The notes beneath the pieces are model-generated. The model made no database searches and was not told the origin of the DNA. It saw nothing but the letters and a program-made list of their open reading frames with translations. From NCBI GenBank assembly GCA_963746905.1, contig CAVVCY010000003.1, positions 682,001-746,000 on the forward strand: DNA of 64,000 bases, in the 5' to 3' direction. Made by a program: the position numbers and the translations under genes. Below are positions 44,333-54,164 of the stretch, one piece after another. Source of the stretch: JALYNX01 sp963746905. Its GTDB lineage: Bacteria > Actinomycetota > Acidimicrobiia > Spongiisociales > ZC4RG35. The first letter of the stretch is position 1. Every line of letters begins with the position of its first letter.

Positions 44333-45557
44333 ATGTTCGATGTGTTGGAAGCCCCACCCGATTTGGTTGCACCCGAGGATGTGGTTGACGAACTGGATTC
44401 CCTGTTCGCACATAGGGATCGAATCGACGCCCGGATAGCCGATCTCATCCATCGGGCTTGGGATACAGAAGCCTTCGAGCGCGATGGATATTCGTCCGTG
44501 ACGGCCCTGTTGAAGCACCGGATGTCACTGCACCCTGGCGAGGCGCAACGTCTGGTGGTCCGGGCCAACGGGTTGGCGAACGCTCCTCTCGTAGCACTCG
44601 CTTATGCCAGGGGCGCTATCTCTGGGGCTCAGGTCGACGTCCTTCTCGAGGCGAAGTTCATTGCTGGCGAGGCGTTCACCGAGGGGGAGGGTGAACTGGT
44701 CACCCTCGCCATGGACATTCCGTTGGTGCGCGACTTGAAGAAGCATCTCGAGTACTGGTTGGAGCATGTGGCGCCAGTGGATCTCGGATCCGAGCGGAAC
44801 CTGATCCGTGACCTACGATCTCTGACCCTGCGCCGGGACGGGGAGATGATCCGGATCAACGGGTGGGTGGACATCGAAGCCGGGGAACGCCTTCGTGCAG
44901 GGTTGGAGCTAGGCCCGCCGGCAGATGGAGACACTCGATCGACTCCGGCCCGCCGCGCCGACCTGTTGCTCGACATCATGAATGGAGCATCCGGACGTCC
45001 CGACGTCCTGGTCCACGTGGCCGCCGAAACCCTGTTCGAGGGGAGGCCCGGGATCTCGGAGACCGGCACCGGGACCTTTCTCACCAACGACGAGATCAAG
45101 CGGCTCGCCTGCGATGCCAATTTGAGTCGGATTGTCTTTGGCCCAGAATCGCAACCGCTCGACGTGGGCAGGACCAAGCGCCTCGTCACCGGTCCATTGC
45201 GCACCGCGGTCTGGGCACGAGACCTCAGATGCGTGTTCTCGACGTGTGATCGGGACCCGAACTGGTGTGATGTCCACCACCTGGTTCACTGGGCCGACCG
45301 GTGGCGAAACGAACATCGACAATCTGGTCTTGCTCTGCCGCACCCACCATCTTCTCGTCCACGAAGGTGGCTGGACCATCACCGGCAAACCCGGAGATCT
45401 CCACTTCTACCGGCCTGATGGCACCGAGTTGGGTAGCGCGCCTCCGCCGCGACCGCAATATCGCAGTCCTCTATTCACAGTCGACACGAAACGAGAGCTC
45501 CCACCCGGCGGTCTGCTCCCGATGATCTTCAATCCTGAGCGAGTCAGGGCTCCCTGA
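44333..45557 (+). CDS. DUF222/HNH endonuclease, 13E12-repeat type (one apparent frameshift)
   Basis: A member of the multicopy actinobacterial DUF222-HNH family. The DUF222 helical part covers most of the protein (DELDSLFAHRDRIDARIADL, SVTALLKHRMSLHPGEA). The C-terminal HNH nuclease motif reads CDVHHLVHWADGG and then NLVLLCRTHHLLVHEGGW. An extra C at 45298-45299 breaks the frame between these halves; removing it gives about 407 residues. The family's activity and cellular role are poorly known. Local sequence before the gene is AT-richer, compatible with acquisition, but this is weak evidence. Confidence 0.85.
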
Positions 45558-46677
45558 CCACGATACGAGGATCGTCCCCAAGCAAGCCCTGATATCGATC
45601 GACGGCGTGTTTGGCCAGTGAACCCAGTGTCGCCTTGGACAACTTTCCAAATGGCTGTAGCACGACGGACGAATCTGCTCCCTGCTCCCAGGTGCCCGCA
45701 ATCCTTCCGTCGTGAAGGATCACGGGGGCGATCCATCCCGCCGTTCGCGACACCTCGTTGACCCGTCCTTTAGGGATGATGTGGGCCCGATGACTGATCG
45801 GAGCCAGGGTGTAAGGATCGAAGCCCGGGAGCAGGTAATCCCCTATGACTTGTTCAACCGAAACCGCAGCGGCTGCCCCGGTCGCCGTCATCCACCCCGG
45901 CAAGCCCTCGACCGAGACCGGCACCAGTCGCTCGCGGGCTTGCATCATGAGATCGCGCGCCGTCTTGTGGGCTCGTCCCAGCCACCGGGCGAAATCTTCC
46001 GATGTCGCCGGTCCATTGACTTCGAAGAAGCGCTCGACGAGTTCGGGGACGGCATGATCCAGCCTTGAGTCCTCGACCTTGCCCAGCCACGTCGTCGGTG
46101 ATACGAATGTGACGTTGCGGCCCCGGGGCGGGCCCTGGACCAGCAGGCCCTGACGGGCCGCCGGTTTGAGCAGCTGACTCCAACCGGATTTGAGTGCGGC
46201 CCCCAAGGTGGAGTCTCCGGTCACCCTGACTACGGCGCCGGCCATCTCCTCCCTGGTCATCGCCTGGTCCGACATCACCGCCCCGATGGCTTCGGTGATC
46301 GCGGCCAATTGAGTGGAGTTGACCCCGTGGTACTTCTCCCAACCCGGCGTGATCTTCTGTGGGTGTTGCCGCAACATCGCGACCCATCGCCAGAATTCGA
46401 TCGAGGGGAGCAGATGGAGCGTGCCCCGCATCGCCCAGGTCTTGACCAGAGCCCGCTGCTTCCAGAGAAGGTCCTCCAGGTCCGGCGTGGAGGAGCAGCG
46501 GATCGAAATCACTTGCATCGCGGACGAGGCGACCTGGGTCTGGACCCCTCCCAGGGCAGTCACTACCCCAACCGGGTCCCCAAGCGGCATGGGGAGCAGT
46601 TGGCGCTTCACTCGCCAGGACAGTGCCTGGTCCCAGGTCAGACTGACCTCTGGAGTCGGCTGGGAGCCTGCTGCCAT
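45544..46677 (-). CDS. AlkZ/YcaQ-family winged-helix DNA glycosylase-like protein
   Basis: A 377-residue HTH_42-superfamily protein. GGVQTQVASSAM carries a QxQ motif (Q-T-Q), the catalytic signature of Streptomyces AlkZ-type interstrand-crosslink glycosylases, where E. coli YcaQ has QxD. Further winged-helix signatures are TWAMRGTLHLLPSIEFW, EDFARWLGRAHKTARDL and the C-terminal GRIAGTWEQG. The likely role is unhooking of alkylated or crosslinked bases, either as housekeeping repair or self-protection. No biosynthetic cluster is adjacent. It overlaps the end of the DUF222-HNH gene by 14 bases convergently. Confidence 0.8.
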   Translation of the reverse strand: MAAGSQPTPEVSLTWDQALSWRVKRQLLPMPLGDPVGVVTALGGVQTQVASSAMQVISIRCSSTPDLEDLLWKQRALVKTWAMRGTLHLLPSIEFWRWVAMLRQHPQKITPGWEKYHGVNSTQLAAITEAIGAVMSDQAMTREEMAGAVVRVTGDSTLGAALKSGWSQLLKPAARQGLLVQGPPRGRNVTFVSPTTWLGKVEDSRLDHAVPELVERFFEVNGPATSEDFARWLGRAHKTARDLMMQARERLVPVSVEGLPGWMTATGAAAAVSVEQVIGDYLLPGFDPYTLAPISHRAHIIPKGRVNEVSRTAGWIAPVILHDGRIAGTWEQGADSSVVLQPFGKLSKATLGSLAKHAVDRYQGLLGDDPRIVVREP

Positions 46678-46696
46678 GGGGTAAGTTTGCCGCTCG

Positions 46697-47440
46697 ATGT
46701 GTTACGACGACGACTCCAGCCCTCCGATCGAGGTCATCGATGGAGGAGTAGGCAGACACGGAGACCTGGTCCTGACCACAACCGATGGCAACCAGTTCGC
46801 TGCCTTCAGCGCTACCAGTTCACAGGGCAAGGGCCCGGGTGTGGTCGTCCTGCCGGACGTCCGAGGCCTGCATCGGTTCTACGAGCAACTGGCGCTGCGG
46901 TTCGCCGAGCATGGCTACGACTCGATTGCCATCGACTACTTCGGGCGGACCGCAGGCGTCGGCAAAAGGCGTGATGCGTTCCCCTATGCCGATCATGTCC
47001 CTCTGACCACCATCGAAGGGGTGACCGCCGACACGGCGGCTGCCATAGCCCGGCTTCGTTCGAGGGACCCCGGGCGCGCCATCTTCACGGTGGGGTTTTG
47101 CTTCGGAGGCAGCAACTCCTGGCTCCAGGCCGCCGCCGGTCACGGCTTGTCGGGGGCGATTGGCTTCTACGGGAACCCGAAGCGCTCTCCGGTCGGCCCT
47201 ATCGAGCGGGTCGCCGATTTCGAGTGCCCGGTGCTCGGCCTGATGGCGGGAGATGACCCCGGAATACCGGTGGACGTCGTGGACGAGTTTCGGGACGCCC
47301 TCGACGCCGCCGGGGTCGAGAACGAGGTCATCGTCTATCCCGGTGCTCCCCACTCCTTCTTCGATCGCAAGCAGGAGCAGTTTGCAGACGCTTCAGCTGA
47401 CGCATGGGGCCGGGTTCTCGAGTTCATCGGAACCACATGA
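46697..47440 (+). CDS. dienelactone hydrolase family protein
   Basis: Alpha/beta hydrolase of 247 residues with the dienelactone hydrolase triad: C135 in GFCFGGSNS, D186 or D187 in AGDDPGIP and H219 in APHSFFDR. The N-terminus contains GVVVLPDVRGLHRFYEQLALRFAEHGYDSIAIDYF, typical of the family. Substrates range over dienelactones and other esters. The adenylate cyclase-like gene starts in an ATGA overlap with its stop, suggesting a shared transcript. The divergent AlkZ-like gene is 19 bases away. Confidence 0.86.
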   Translation: MCYDDDSSPPIEVIDGGVGRHGDLVLTTTDGNQFAAFSATSSQGKGPGVVVLPDVRGLHRFYEQLALRFAEHGYDSIAIDYFGRTAGVGKRRDAFPYADHVPLTTIEGVTADTAAAIARLRSRDPGRAIFTVGFCFGGSNSWLQAAAGHGLSGAIGFYGNPKRSPVGPIERVADFECPVLGLMAGDDPGIPVDVVDEFRDALDAAGVENEVIVYPGAPHSFFDRKQEQFADASADAWGRVLEFIGTT

Positions 47441-50055
47441 CGACACCGGACGGGCGGACGCTGCCAGGAGGAACCGTCACCTTCCTCTTCATGGACATCG
47501 AGAGATCCACCGAGCATCTCGAGGACCTGGGGACCGAATACCCACTGCTTCTCGAGACCTATTGGGATCTCACAGAACGCGCGATCGCTGATCGTGGAGG
47601 CGTCATTTTTGGCTCGGAGGGAGACGGGCTCTTCATTGCGTTCTCCGAGGCAGGTGCCGCCGCGGTCAGCGCGATCGAAGCTCAGGCGGCTTATGCGACG
47701 GCGCCGTGGCCACAGGCCTCGACGGTCTTGGTCCGGATGGGGATCCACACCGGCAGCCCAACTTTGATCGGTGATGACTACACGGGCCTCGATGTACATC
47801 GAACTGCGCGAATCATGTCCGCAGCATGGGGCGGGCAGATCCTCCTCTCCGACGTGACGGTGTCACTTCTGACCCGACCCGGAGTCAAATGCCGGGAGCT
47901 GGGTTGGTATGACATGAAGGGACTCACTCGACCGGAGCGGCTCTATCAGCTCGAGGCGCCTTCGCTGGCATCGGAGTTCCCACCGGTCAGAGCCAGGAAC
48001 AGGGAGGTGGATCTTCCCACGTATCTGACCGAATTCATCGGGCGGGAAGATGACATCTCGGCTCTTCTCACCATGCTCGAAGGCGGAGCCCGACTAATCA
48101 CCCTGACCGGGCCCGGTGGCATTGGCAAGAGCCGGATCGCGGCGGCTGCGGCATTCCGTCTTGGGTCGCGCTACCCCGATGGCCTGACCTTCGTCGATCT
48201 GTCGAATGAGACAGACCCCGACCGGGTGCCCGCCGCTATCGCCGAAAAGATAGGGCTCCCACCCGAGCCCGATCACGACCCATTGGAGGTCCTGATCAAC
48301 CAGCTGGCCGAGATGGAGATGCTGCTGATCCTCGACGGTTTCGAACGGGTGGCCGGCGCAGCAGTCTCGATCGCGACGCTTCTCAGCCGATGCCCGAAGC
48401 TGTGCCTGCTCGTCACAAGTCGCGGCTCGCTCCGCATCGGCGCCGAGAGGGAGTTTCGAGTCGATCCCCTGGGATGGGCCGCGCCGGGAGCGGATTTCGA
48501 CCAGGTCGCGGCCTCCGCTGCGGTTCAGCTGTTCCTCGACCGGGCCCGACTCGTGCGCCCCGATTTCGAGCTCACTCCCGATAACGCGCATGTCATCCGT
48601 GAACTGGTGGAGCGACTGGATGGGTGTCCCCTCGCCATCGAGTTGGCGGCCGCCAGAGCCCGCCTCCTCCCTCCCGAGGAGATACTCGACCGGCTGGAGG
48701 CCGTCCTCGATCTTTCCACCTCGTCACCCGATCTTCCGACGCGGCAACGATCGCTTCGGGCCACAATCGAGTGGAGCCACGGACTGCTCAATGAGGCCGA
48801 CCAGAGGCTCTTTAGACGTTTGGGCGTTTTTGTCGATGGTTGGTCCCTCGAGGCGGCCGAGGCGGTGGCGGGGGAAAGCGCGCCCGATGTCTTTCTCGGA
48901 TTGGAGACCTTGGTCAGTCAGAGCATGATCTCGGTCGAGTCTGCGGGCCGGATGGCGATGGGCACCGCTATGCGCGAGTTCGCTCTGGAGGAGCTTCATG
49001 CCTCCGGAGACGAGGATGAGACCCGTCTACGCCACGCTGAGCACTACGACGCGGTCGTCGTCGCCAGCGAACCGCTCTTGCGAGGCCTGAAGCAAAGAGA
49101 GACAGTGGTCAAGCTGTCACGCGATTGGCGCAACCTGCGGACTGCCGCCGACTGGGCCATGAACACCGATCGCGTCCAATTGGCCGGGTCTCTCTACGTC
49201 CGCACCTGGATCGTCGCCTGGCAGGGCGACAACTGGAACAACGTCAAGGCCGACACCGCCCGACTGATGGCGGTTAGCGACCGACTCGATGATGTCCTGA
49301 GAGCACGAGCCTTGTTCGTGGCGGCGGGGACTCTCATGGAAATGGGAGAGCCCGAACGTGCCATTGCCTACGGGAGGCCCGCCGTGGAACTGGCGACCCG
49401 AATCGGGGATCAGGAGACCGAGGCTTGGGCCCGTCTCATGATCGCCGGATCCATCCTGTTCGAAGACACCTTCAGCCAGGAGGCCCGCACCCATATTTCC
49501 AAGGCAGTGGAGCTAGCGGAGAGCATCGACGACCCATTCGTCCTCGGCTATGCCTCCAGCTTCCATGCGGCGATGTTGACGGTGGATGGCGACATCGAGT
49601 TGGCACTGCAGATTCATGCCAGGGTCCTGACGATCGCACTCGAGTTGGACAACGTTTCGTTGATCGTTCAGACCTACTGTCAGGCCGCCCTGACCCACCT
49701 TGCGGGCGGTGATCGGATCCGGGCCCGCGAGGTGCTGGAGGCAGCCTTGGAGTATCTCGATCGGCTCCGGAGTCTGGAGGGCCTGGCCCTCTTCCTCGAC
49801 TCCGTCTCCTGGTTGGCCTTCACCGAGGAGGATCCGGTGCGAGCAATGACCGCTCTGGGTGCGGCCAACGCCACCAGAGCAAGGGTGGGGCTGGTCCGCT
49901 GGGCCCTGGTAGCCATTCTGCTCGAATCGGCAGGGATGGCAGCAGAGACGGAGACACCCGAGCTCGCGGAGGCCCGCCGCGTCGGCGGGGAGATGTCGCC
50001 GCACGACGCCATCAGCTTCGCAATGCAGCCCCACCACGAGTTGGCCACCACCTGA
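47437..50055 (+). CDS. adenylate/guanylate cyclase-domain STAND ATPase with helical repeats
   Basis: A protein of 872 residues from the ATG at 47437. The N-terminal class III cyclase homology domain begins FLFMDIERSTEHLEDLG, with metal-binding D20 and D63 (GSEGDGLF). A NB-ARC/AP-ATPase domain follows, with the P-loop GPGGIGKSRIAAAAA at about residue 226, MLLILDGFERVAGAA, LLVTSRGSLRIGAEREF and GCPLAIELAAARARLL. The C-terminal ~300 residues form TPR-like helical repeats. Such proteins are probable signal-transduction ATPases; there is no terminal LuxR-type HTH here. The usual substrate-Lys position is not Lys, so cyclase activity should not be assumed. Confidence 0.85.
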   Translation: MTTPDGRTLPGGTVTFLFMDIERSTEHLEDLGTEYPLLLETYWDLTERAIADRGGVIFGSEGDGLFIAFSEAGAAAVSAIEAQAAYATAPWPQASTVLVRMGIHTGSPTLIGDDYTGLDVHRTARIMSAAWGGQILLSDVTVSLLTRPGVKCRELGWYDMKGLTRPERLYQLEAPSLASEFPPVRARNREVDLPTYLTEFIGREDDISALLTMLEGGARLITLTGPGGIGKSRIAAAAAFRLGSRYPDGLTFVDLSNETDPDRVPAAIAEKIGLPPEPDHDPLEVLINQLAEMEMLLILDGFERVAGAAVSIATLLSRCPKLCLLVTSRGSLRIGAEREFRVDPLGWAAPGADFDQVAASAAVQLFLDRARLVRPDFELTPDNAHVIRELVERLDGCPLAIELAAARARLLPPEEILDRLEAVLDLSTSSPDLPTRQRSLRATIEWSHGLLNEADQRLFRRLGVFVDGWSLEAAEAVAGESAPDVFLGLETLVSQSMISVESAGRMAMGTAMREFALEELHASGDEDETRLRHAEHYDAVVVASEPLLRGLKQRETVVKLSRDWRNLRTAADWAMNTDRVQLAGSLYVRTWIVAWQGDNWNNVKADTARLMAVSDRLDDVLRARALFVAAGTLMEMGEPERAIAYGRPAVELATRIGDQETEAWARLMIAGSILFEDTFSQEARTHISKAVELAESIDDPFVLGYASSFHAAMLTVDGDIELALQIHARVLTIALELDNVSLIVQTYCQAALTHLAGGDRIRAREVLEAALEYLDRLRSLEGLALFLDSVSWLAFTEEDPVRAMTALGAANATRARVGLVRWALVAILLESAGMAAETETPELAEARRVGGEMSPHDAISFAMQPHHELATT

Positions 50056-50066
50056 CAGCGTCGAGG

Positions 50067-51423
50067 TCAGAGCTGGCCGGAACGGCCGGCGTCTGCAATC
50101 GAATCGAGATAGGCCGGGTCGTCGTAGCGGCTGAGCAGGAATGAAGCTGAATACTCGGGTAGCTCGTCGCCAGAGATGTGACGCGCTGACGAGATCTCCG
50201 GCTCCCATCGACACCATCACACCGAATCCGGACATTCCGGCCATGAGAAAGAACCCCTCCGGCCCTGCTGGACCGACCAGGGGTCGGTTTTCCCGGGTCT
50301 TGAGGTAGTAGCCGCCATCGACCACCGAATGGGGAAGCCCATCGAGGTACGGGGCCAATCCAGGCACCATCGTGGTCAGGCCCCGCATCACCACTTCGGG
50401 GTACAGAGGGTCATCCAGCAGTGGCCAGACCGGTTTCTCCCGAATCTCGTTGTGGTATTCCCAGAGGGCAAGGAGGTATGGCGACTCGACGCCGCCCTCG
50501 GGGCGCCCGTGGCAGAAGATCGGCATCTGGCCAAGCAAGTCGCCGCGGCCCTGGGCCTCCAGTTCCGCTCTCTCCTCGTCGCTCCAGTCGACCGTCTGGT
50601 GGTCACTCCAAATGAACATGGGGGCCTGACGGGGGATCACTCCGAGATGCTCCCGGTAGGCAACCTTGATGTGGACTTCAGCAAGGACCGGCAGTTCGAC
50701 ACCCACCATGCCTGCAACCGAACGCGACATGGGCCCCGCTGCGTTGACCACGACCCTCGTGTTGATCCGGTCGCCAGAGGCCAGGCCCACCCCGGTCACC
50801 GAGCCTCCGTCGACGTCTATTGCGGTGACTTCGGCTTGGAGAAAACTCGCTCCGCCCTGGCGTGCCCGTTCGAGCATCCATGCCCCGAGTTGCTGGGCGC
50901 TCAGCCAACCGGCCCGCCTGATATGGACCGCGCCTACCGCCTGGTCCGTGATGAAGGGGAAGTGCTCCCGAATCGTGTCCGAGCCGATGAGGATGTCGGC
51001 GCCCTCGGGTGCTCCCAGGTAGCCCTCCTCAGGTGACTGTCGATAAGGGATCGGTCCGGGATGGATCCTGATCGTGCCGGCACCGAGCTGGGACGTGCGA
51101 TGGGCCTCCTCGATCATGGTCTGGAGACGAGCGTCGTCAGCGGTGATGAAGAGATAGCCACGGCGGTTCATGCCGATCACGTTCCCCGACTCGGCTGCCA
51201 CCTTCTCGAGCAGGTCGATGGAGCGATTCATCAACCCGACCATGGGCGAACTCGGCCACCAATTGCGGTAACACTCAGCAGACTTGTCCGAGGTCAGCGT
51301 CAGCGGGGGTCGGGGGTCGACGATCCGCACCCGCTTCAATCCTTGGACGACGGCGAGGTGATAGGCGGCGGAGACGCCTGCCACCCCGGCGCCAATCACC
51401 ACCGCGTCGGCGGAGTCGGTCAT
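50067..51423 (-). CDS. FAD-dependent (DAO-type) oxidoreductase (one apparent frameshift)
   Basis: DadA-like amine/amino-acid oxidase family. The dinucleotide-binding motif is ADAVVIGAGVAGVSAAYHLA, with RIVDPRPPLTLTSDKS next and the C-terminal FAD contact ENRPLVGPAGPEGFFLMAGMSGFGVM. The frame breaks near 50181-50187; removing one base gives HISGDELPEYSASFLLSRYDD and a stop at 50067, 11 bases clear of the cyclase gene. Unrepaired, the frame would run deep into that gene. The length is 451 residues once corrected. Starts directly after transketolase. The electron acceptor and substrate are not clear. Confidence 0.84.
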
Positions 51424-53367
51424 CTAGGCACCGAGGAAAGCGCGGACCCGACCGGCAATTTCCTCCGGCGTGAATCCGAGCTCCTTGGCGAGCACATGGT
51501 CTGGGGCCGACGCTCCGAACCGGTCGATTCCGATGCTCAGGCCAGTCTCACCCACGACCCGCTCCCAGCCGAAGGTGGCCGCCGCCTCGATCGACACCCG
51601 CGGGGCAGTGCCGAGCACCTCCGCCCGGTAGGCATGGTCTTGCTCGAAGAAGAGCTCCCAGCAGGGGAGACTCACAACGCGGGCCTCGATGCCTTCCCCT
51701 GACAGCGCCTCAGCAGCCCCGATGGCCACGGCGACCTCGGACCCGGTGGCGATCATCGTCACCGCGGAGCCGTCCCGGACCACGTAGCCGCCTCGTCTCA
51801 CTCCATCCGGGACCGGGTCGAGGGTTGGAAGGTTCTGTCGGGTCAACACCAGGGCCACCGGGCCGTCGTGCCGATTGAGGGCTATCTCCCAGGCTTGGAG
51901 CGTTTCATTGGCGTCGGCGGGGCGAATCACCCAGAGATTGGGCATGGCCCGCAATGAGGCGAGGTGCTCGATCGGCTGATGGGTCGGACCATCTTCTCCG
52001 AGGAAGATCGAATCGTGGGTGTAGACCCAGATCGAAGGCGCTCTCATGATCGCCGACAGCCGCACGGCCGGTCGCTGGTAGTCGCTGAATACGAAGAAAG
52101 TGGCCGAATAGGGCTTGAGACCGCCGTGGACCGCCATCCCATTGACGGCTGCACCCATCGCGTGCTCCCTTATGCCGAAGGGGATGTCGCGGGCTGAGCG
52201 ATCCTCGCGTGAGAAGAGCCGCCCCTTCTCGATCACGGTCTTGGTCGAGCCGGCGAGATCGCCTGCGCCTCCGATGAAGCCGGGAGCCTTCTCTGCCATT
52301 TCACCGAACAACATCGACGAAGAGGCTCTGGTGGCCAGGCTCCCTCCCACTTCGAAGCCGGGCCCGTCGAGCTTCACCGGTGTCGGGTCATGGAGCGCGC
52401 TCCACAGGGCGCGTTGCTCGGTCGTCGCCGATTCAAAGCGATCGGCCCATGCCCGGTGTGCGTCGCGGCCCCGCCCCATCGCGGAGCTGAAGAACTCATA
52501 GACACCGTCTTCGACGTGGAATGGAGGATCGATCGGAAAACCCATGGCTTCCTTGGTCAGCTTGATCTCTTCCTCACCGAGTGGTGACCCGTGAGCGCCG
52601 GCCGTGTCCTGGGCATGGGGCGCCCCATGAGCGATGTGGGTGTGGCAAGAGATGAGGGAGGGGCGATCGTCTTCAAGGGCGGCTTCGATTGCGGCTCCCA
52701 CCGCTTCCCTGTCGTGCCCATCGACATCCTGGGTGTGCCACCCCATCGAATCAAATCGTGCCACCACGTCTTCACTGAACGTGATGTCTGTCGACCCGTC
52801 GATGGAGATCCGGTTGTTGTCGTAGAGGTAGATCAGTCGGCCGAGGCGGAAATGGCCGGCCAGGGACGCCGCCTCGCTGCTGACCCCCTCCATGAGGTCG
52901 CCGTCGGAGACGAAGCCGAACGTCCGGTGAGCGACGAGATCTGCACCGAGACGGGCCCTGAGATGCTCCTCTGCGATGGCCATTCCGACCCCGGTTGCGA
53001 ATCCTTGACCCAGGGGCCCGGTAGTCATCTCGATGCCGAGTCGGTGGTCGATTTCGGGGTGACCGGCCGTGTGGCTGCCCCATTGCCTGAAGTTGCGGAG
53101 ATCGTCGAGGGTGAGCGGGAACCCACTGAGATGGAGCAAGGAGTAGAGCAACATCGAACCGTGGCCATTGGAGAGGACGAAGCGGTCGCGGTCCGGCCAC
53201 TCCGGATCCCCGGGATCGACATTCAGATAGCGGCCCCAGAGCACGACAGCGATGTCTGCCATGCCCATGGGCATTCCCGGATGCCCGCTGTCGGCCTTCT
53301 GCACCGCGTCCATTGCCAGGGCTTTGATTGTGTTGACGGCTAGCTGCTCAACAGGGCTGGATTCCAT
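51424..53367 (-). CDS. tkt: transketolase
   Basis: ThDP-dependent enzyme of 647 residues in the pentose phosphate pathway. ADSGHPGMPMGMADIAVVLW, SNGHGSMLLYSLLHLSGFPL, GPLGQGFATGVGMAIAEEHL, SDGDLMEGVSSEAASLAGH and the C-terminal FIGGAGDLAGST, IPFGIREHAMGAAVNGMAVH and HDSIFLGEDGPTHQPIEHLA are all present. The gene is complete with no internal frame problem. The FAD-oxidase gene begins immediately after its stop; no functional link is obvious. Confidence 0.96.
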   Translation of the reverse strand: MESSPVEQLAVNTIKALAMDAVQKADSGHPGMPMGMADIAVVLWGRYLNVDPGDPEWPDRDRFVLSNGHGSMLLYSLLHLSGFPLTLDDLRNFRQWGSHTAGHPEIDHRLGIEMTTGPLGQGFATGVGMAIAEEHLRARLGADLVAHRTFGFVSDGDLMEGVSSEAASLAGHFRLGRLIYLYDNNRISIDGSTDITFSEDVVARFDSMGWHTQDVDGHDREAVGAAIEAALEDDRPSLISCHTHIAHGAPHAQDTAGAHGSPLGEEEIKLTKEAMGFPIDPPFHVEDGVYEFFSSAMGRGRDAHRAWADRFESATTEQRALWSALHDPTPVKLDGPGFEVGGSLATRASSSMLFGEMAEKAPGFIGGAGDLAGSTKTVIEKGRLFSREDRSARDIPFGIREHAMGAAVNGMAVHGGLKPYSATFFVFSDYQRPAVRLSAIMRAPSIWVYTHDSIFLGEDGPTHQPIEHLASLRAMPNLWVIRPADANETLQAWEIALNRHDGPVALVLTRQNLPTLDPVPDGVRRGGYVVRDGSAVTMIATGSEVAVAIGAAEALSGEGIEARVVSLPCWELFFEQDHAYRAEVLGTAPRVSIEAAATFGWERVVGETGLSIGIDRFGASAPDHVLAKELGFTPEEIAGRVRAFLGA

Positions 53368-53411
53368 CGGCGGCGAGGGTACCCGTGCGGACCGCGGCCG
53401 GTTTCAAGTGA

Positions 53412-54164
53412 TCAAGGCCGGCACAGCTCGCAGGGTCGAAACCCTGCGGCCTTTGCGGCGCTTCCCGTCTTGAACGGAACCACATTCTCCGGCTTCGACC
53501 GCCGGATGGCTCGACAGGTCGGATTGCAGAAGATGCTGGTCGAGCTGTTGCCTTGAACCCGAACCTGATGCTCGGCCAGGTCCTCGAGATGGACCGGATC
53601 GGCGCCCTCGTGGGAGAGGAGCTCCCATTTCACGTGGGGGCCGCCTAGTGAATAGGCGCCGATGGTGCCGTCCGACCGAACCACCCGATGGCAGGGAATG
53701 ATCAGCGGGATCGGATTACGGGCCATGGTCGACCCCACGGCGCGGGCAGCGCCGGGCCGCGCCGCCTCCCGCGCCAGCCAGCCGTAGGGCCGAACCTCTC
53801 CCTTGGGGATCGTGGCGGCGATCCGGAGGATGCGCGCCTGGAACTCCGTGACCGACCTCAGATCGACGGGCAACCGACCCGGAGTGCCGGCCTCAATCGC
53901 GGTTGGGATTCGCTCGGACCATGCCGATGGTGCCTCCGCCCTGATCAATGGTCGACCGTGACGGTGTGTGAAGTAGCCCTCGAAGTCCTCTGAAGCGAGG
54001 CCGAGCGAGGAGACGCCGTTTGGGTTGAACGTGACCACCACCTCACCCACCGGAGACGCGTAGAACGCATACCCGTCGGCGATGCCCGTGCCCAGGGCAA
54101 CCGCTTCCGTGATGCCTTCAGGCAGCGGCCCGGTGAGGCCTCTGAGTTGTTGTTCGATGTTCAT
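53412..54164 (-). CDS. methylated-DNA-protein cysteine methyltransferase fused to a C-terminal Ada-type metal-binding domain
   Basis: A 250-residue fusion. Residues about 1-190 are an Ogt/AdaB O6-alkylguanine transferase: FQARILRIAATIPKGEVRPY, RAVGSTMARNP and the active-site C158 in IIPCHRVVRSDG, with GAYSLGG. Residues 211-250 carry FCNPTC...PCELCRP with C213, C217, C245 and C248, matching the four zinc-site cysteines and the AAGFRPC signature of the E. coli Ada methylphosphotriester-repair domain (C38, C42, C69, C72). In Ada that domain is N-terminal and is followed by an AraC HTH, which is absent here. The start is in an ATGA overlap with the ECF sigma gene. Confidence 0.87.
   Translation of the reverse strand: MNIEQQLRGLTGPLPEGITEAVALGTGIADGYAFYASPVGEVVVTFNPNGVSSLGLASEDFEGYFTHRHGRPLIRAEAPSAWSERIPTAIEAGTPGRLPVDLRSVTEFQARILRIAATIPKGEVRPYGWLAREAARPGAARAVGSTMARNPIPLIIPCHRVVRSDGTIGAYSLGGPHVKWELLSHEGADPVHLEDLAEHQVRVQGNSSTSIFCNPTCRAIRRSKPENVVPFKTGSAAKAAGFRPCELCRP

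Noticed and set aside
49513..50066. Long C-terminal extension of the FAD oxidoreductase into the cyclase gene
   Set aside because: It results from a frameshift. One-base correction gives a family-like ending and a stop at 50067.
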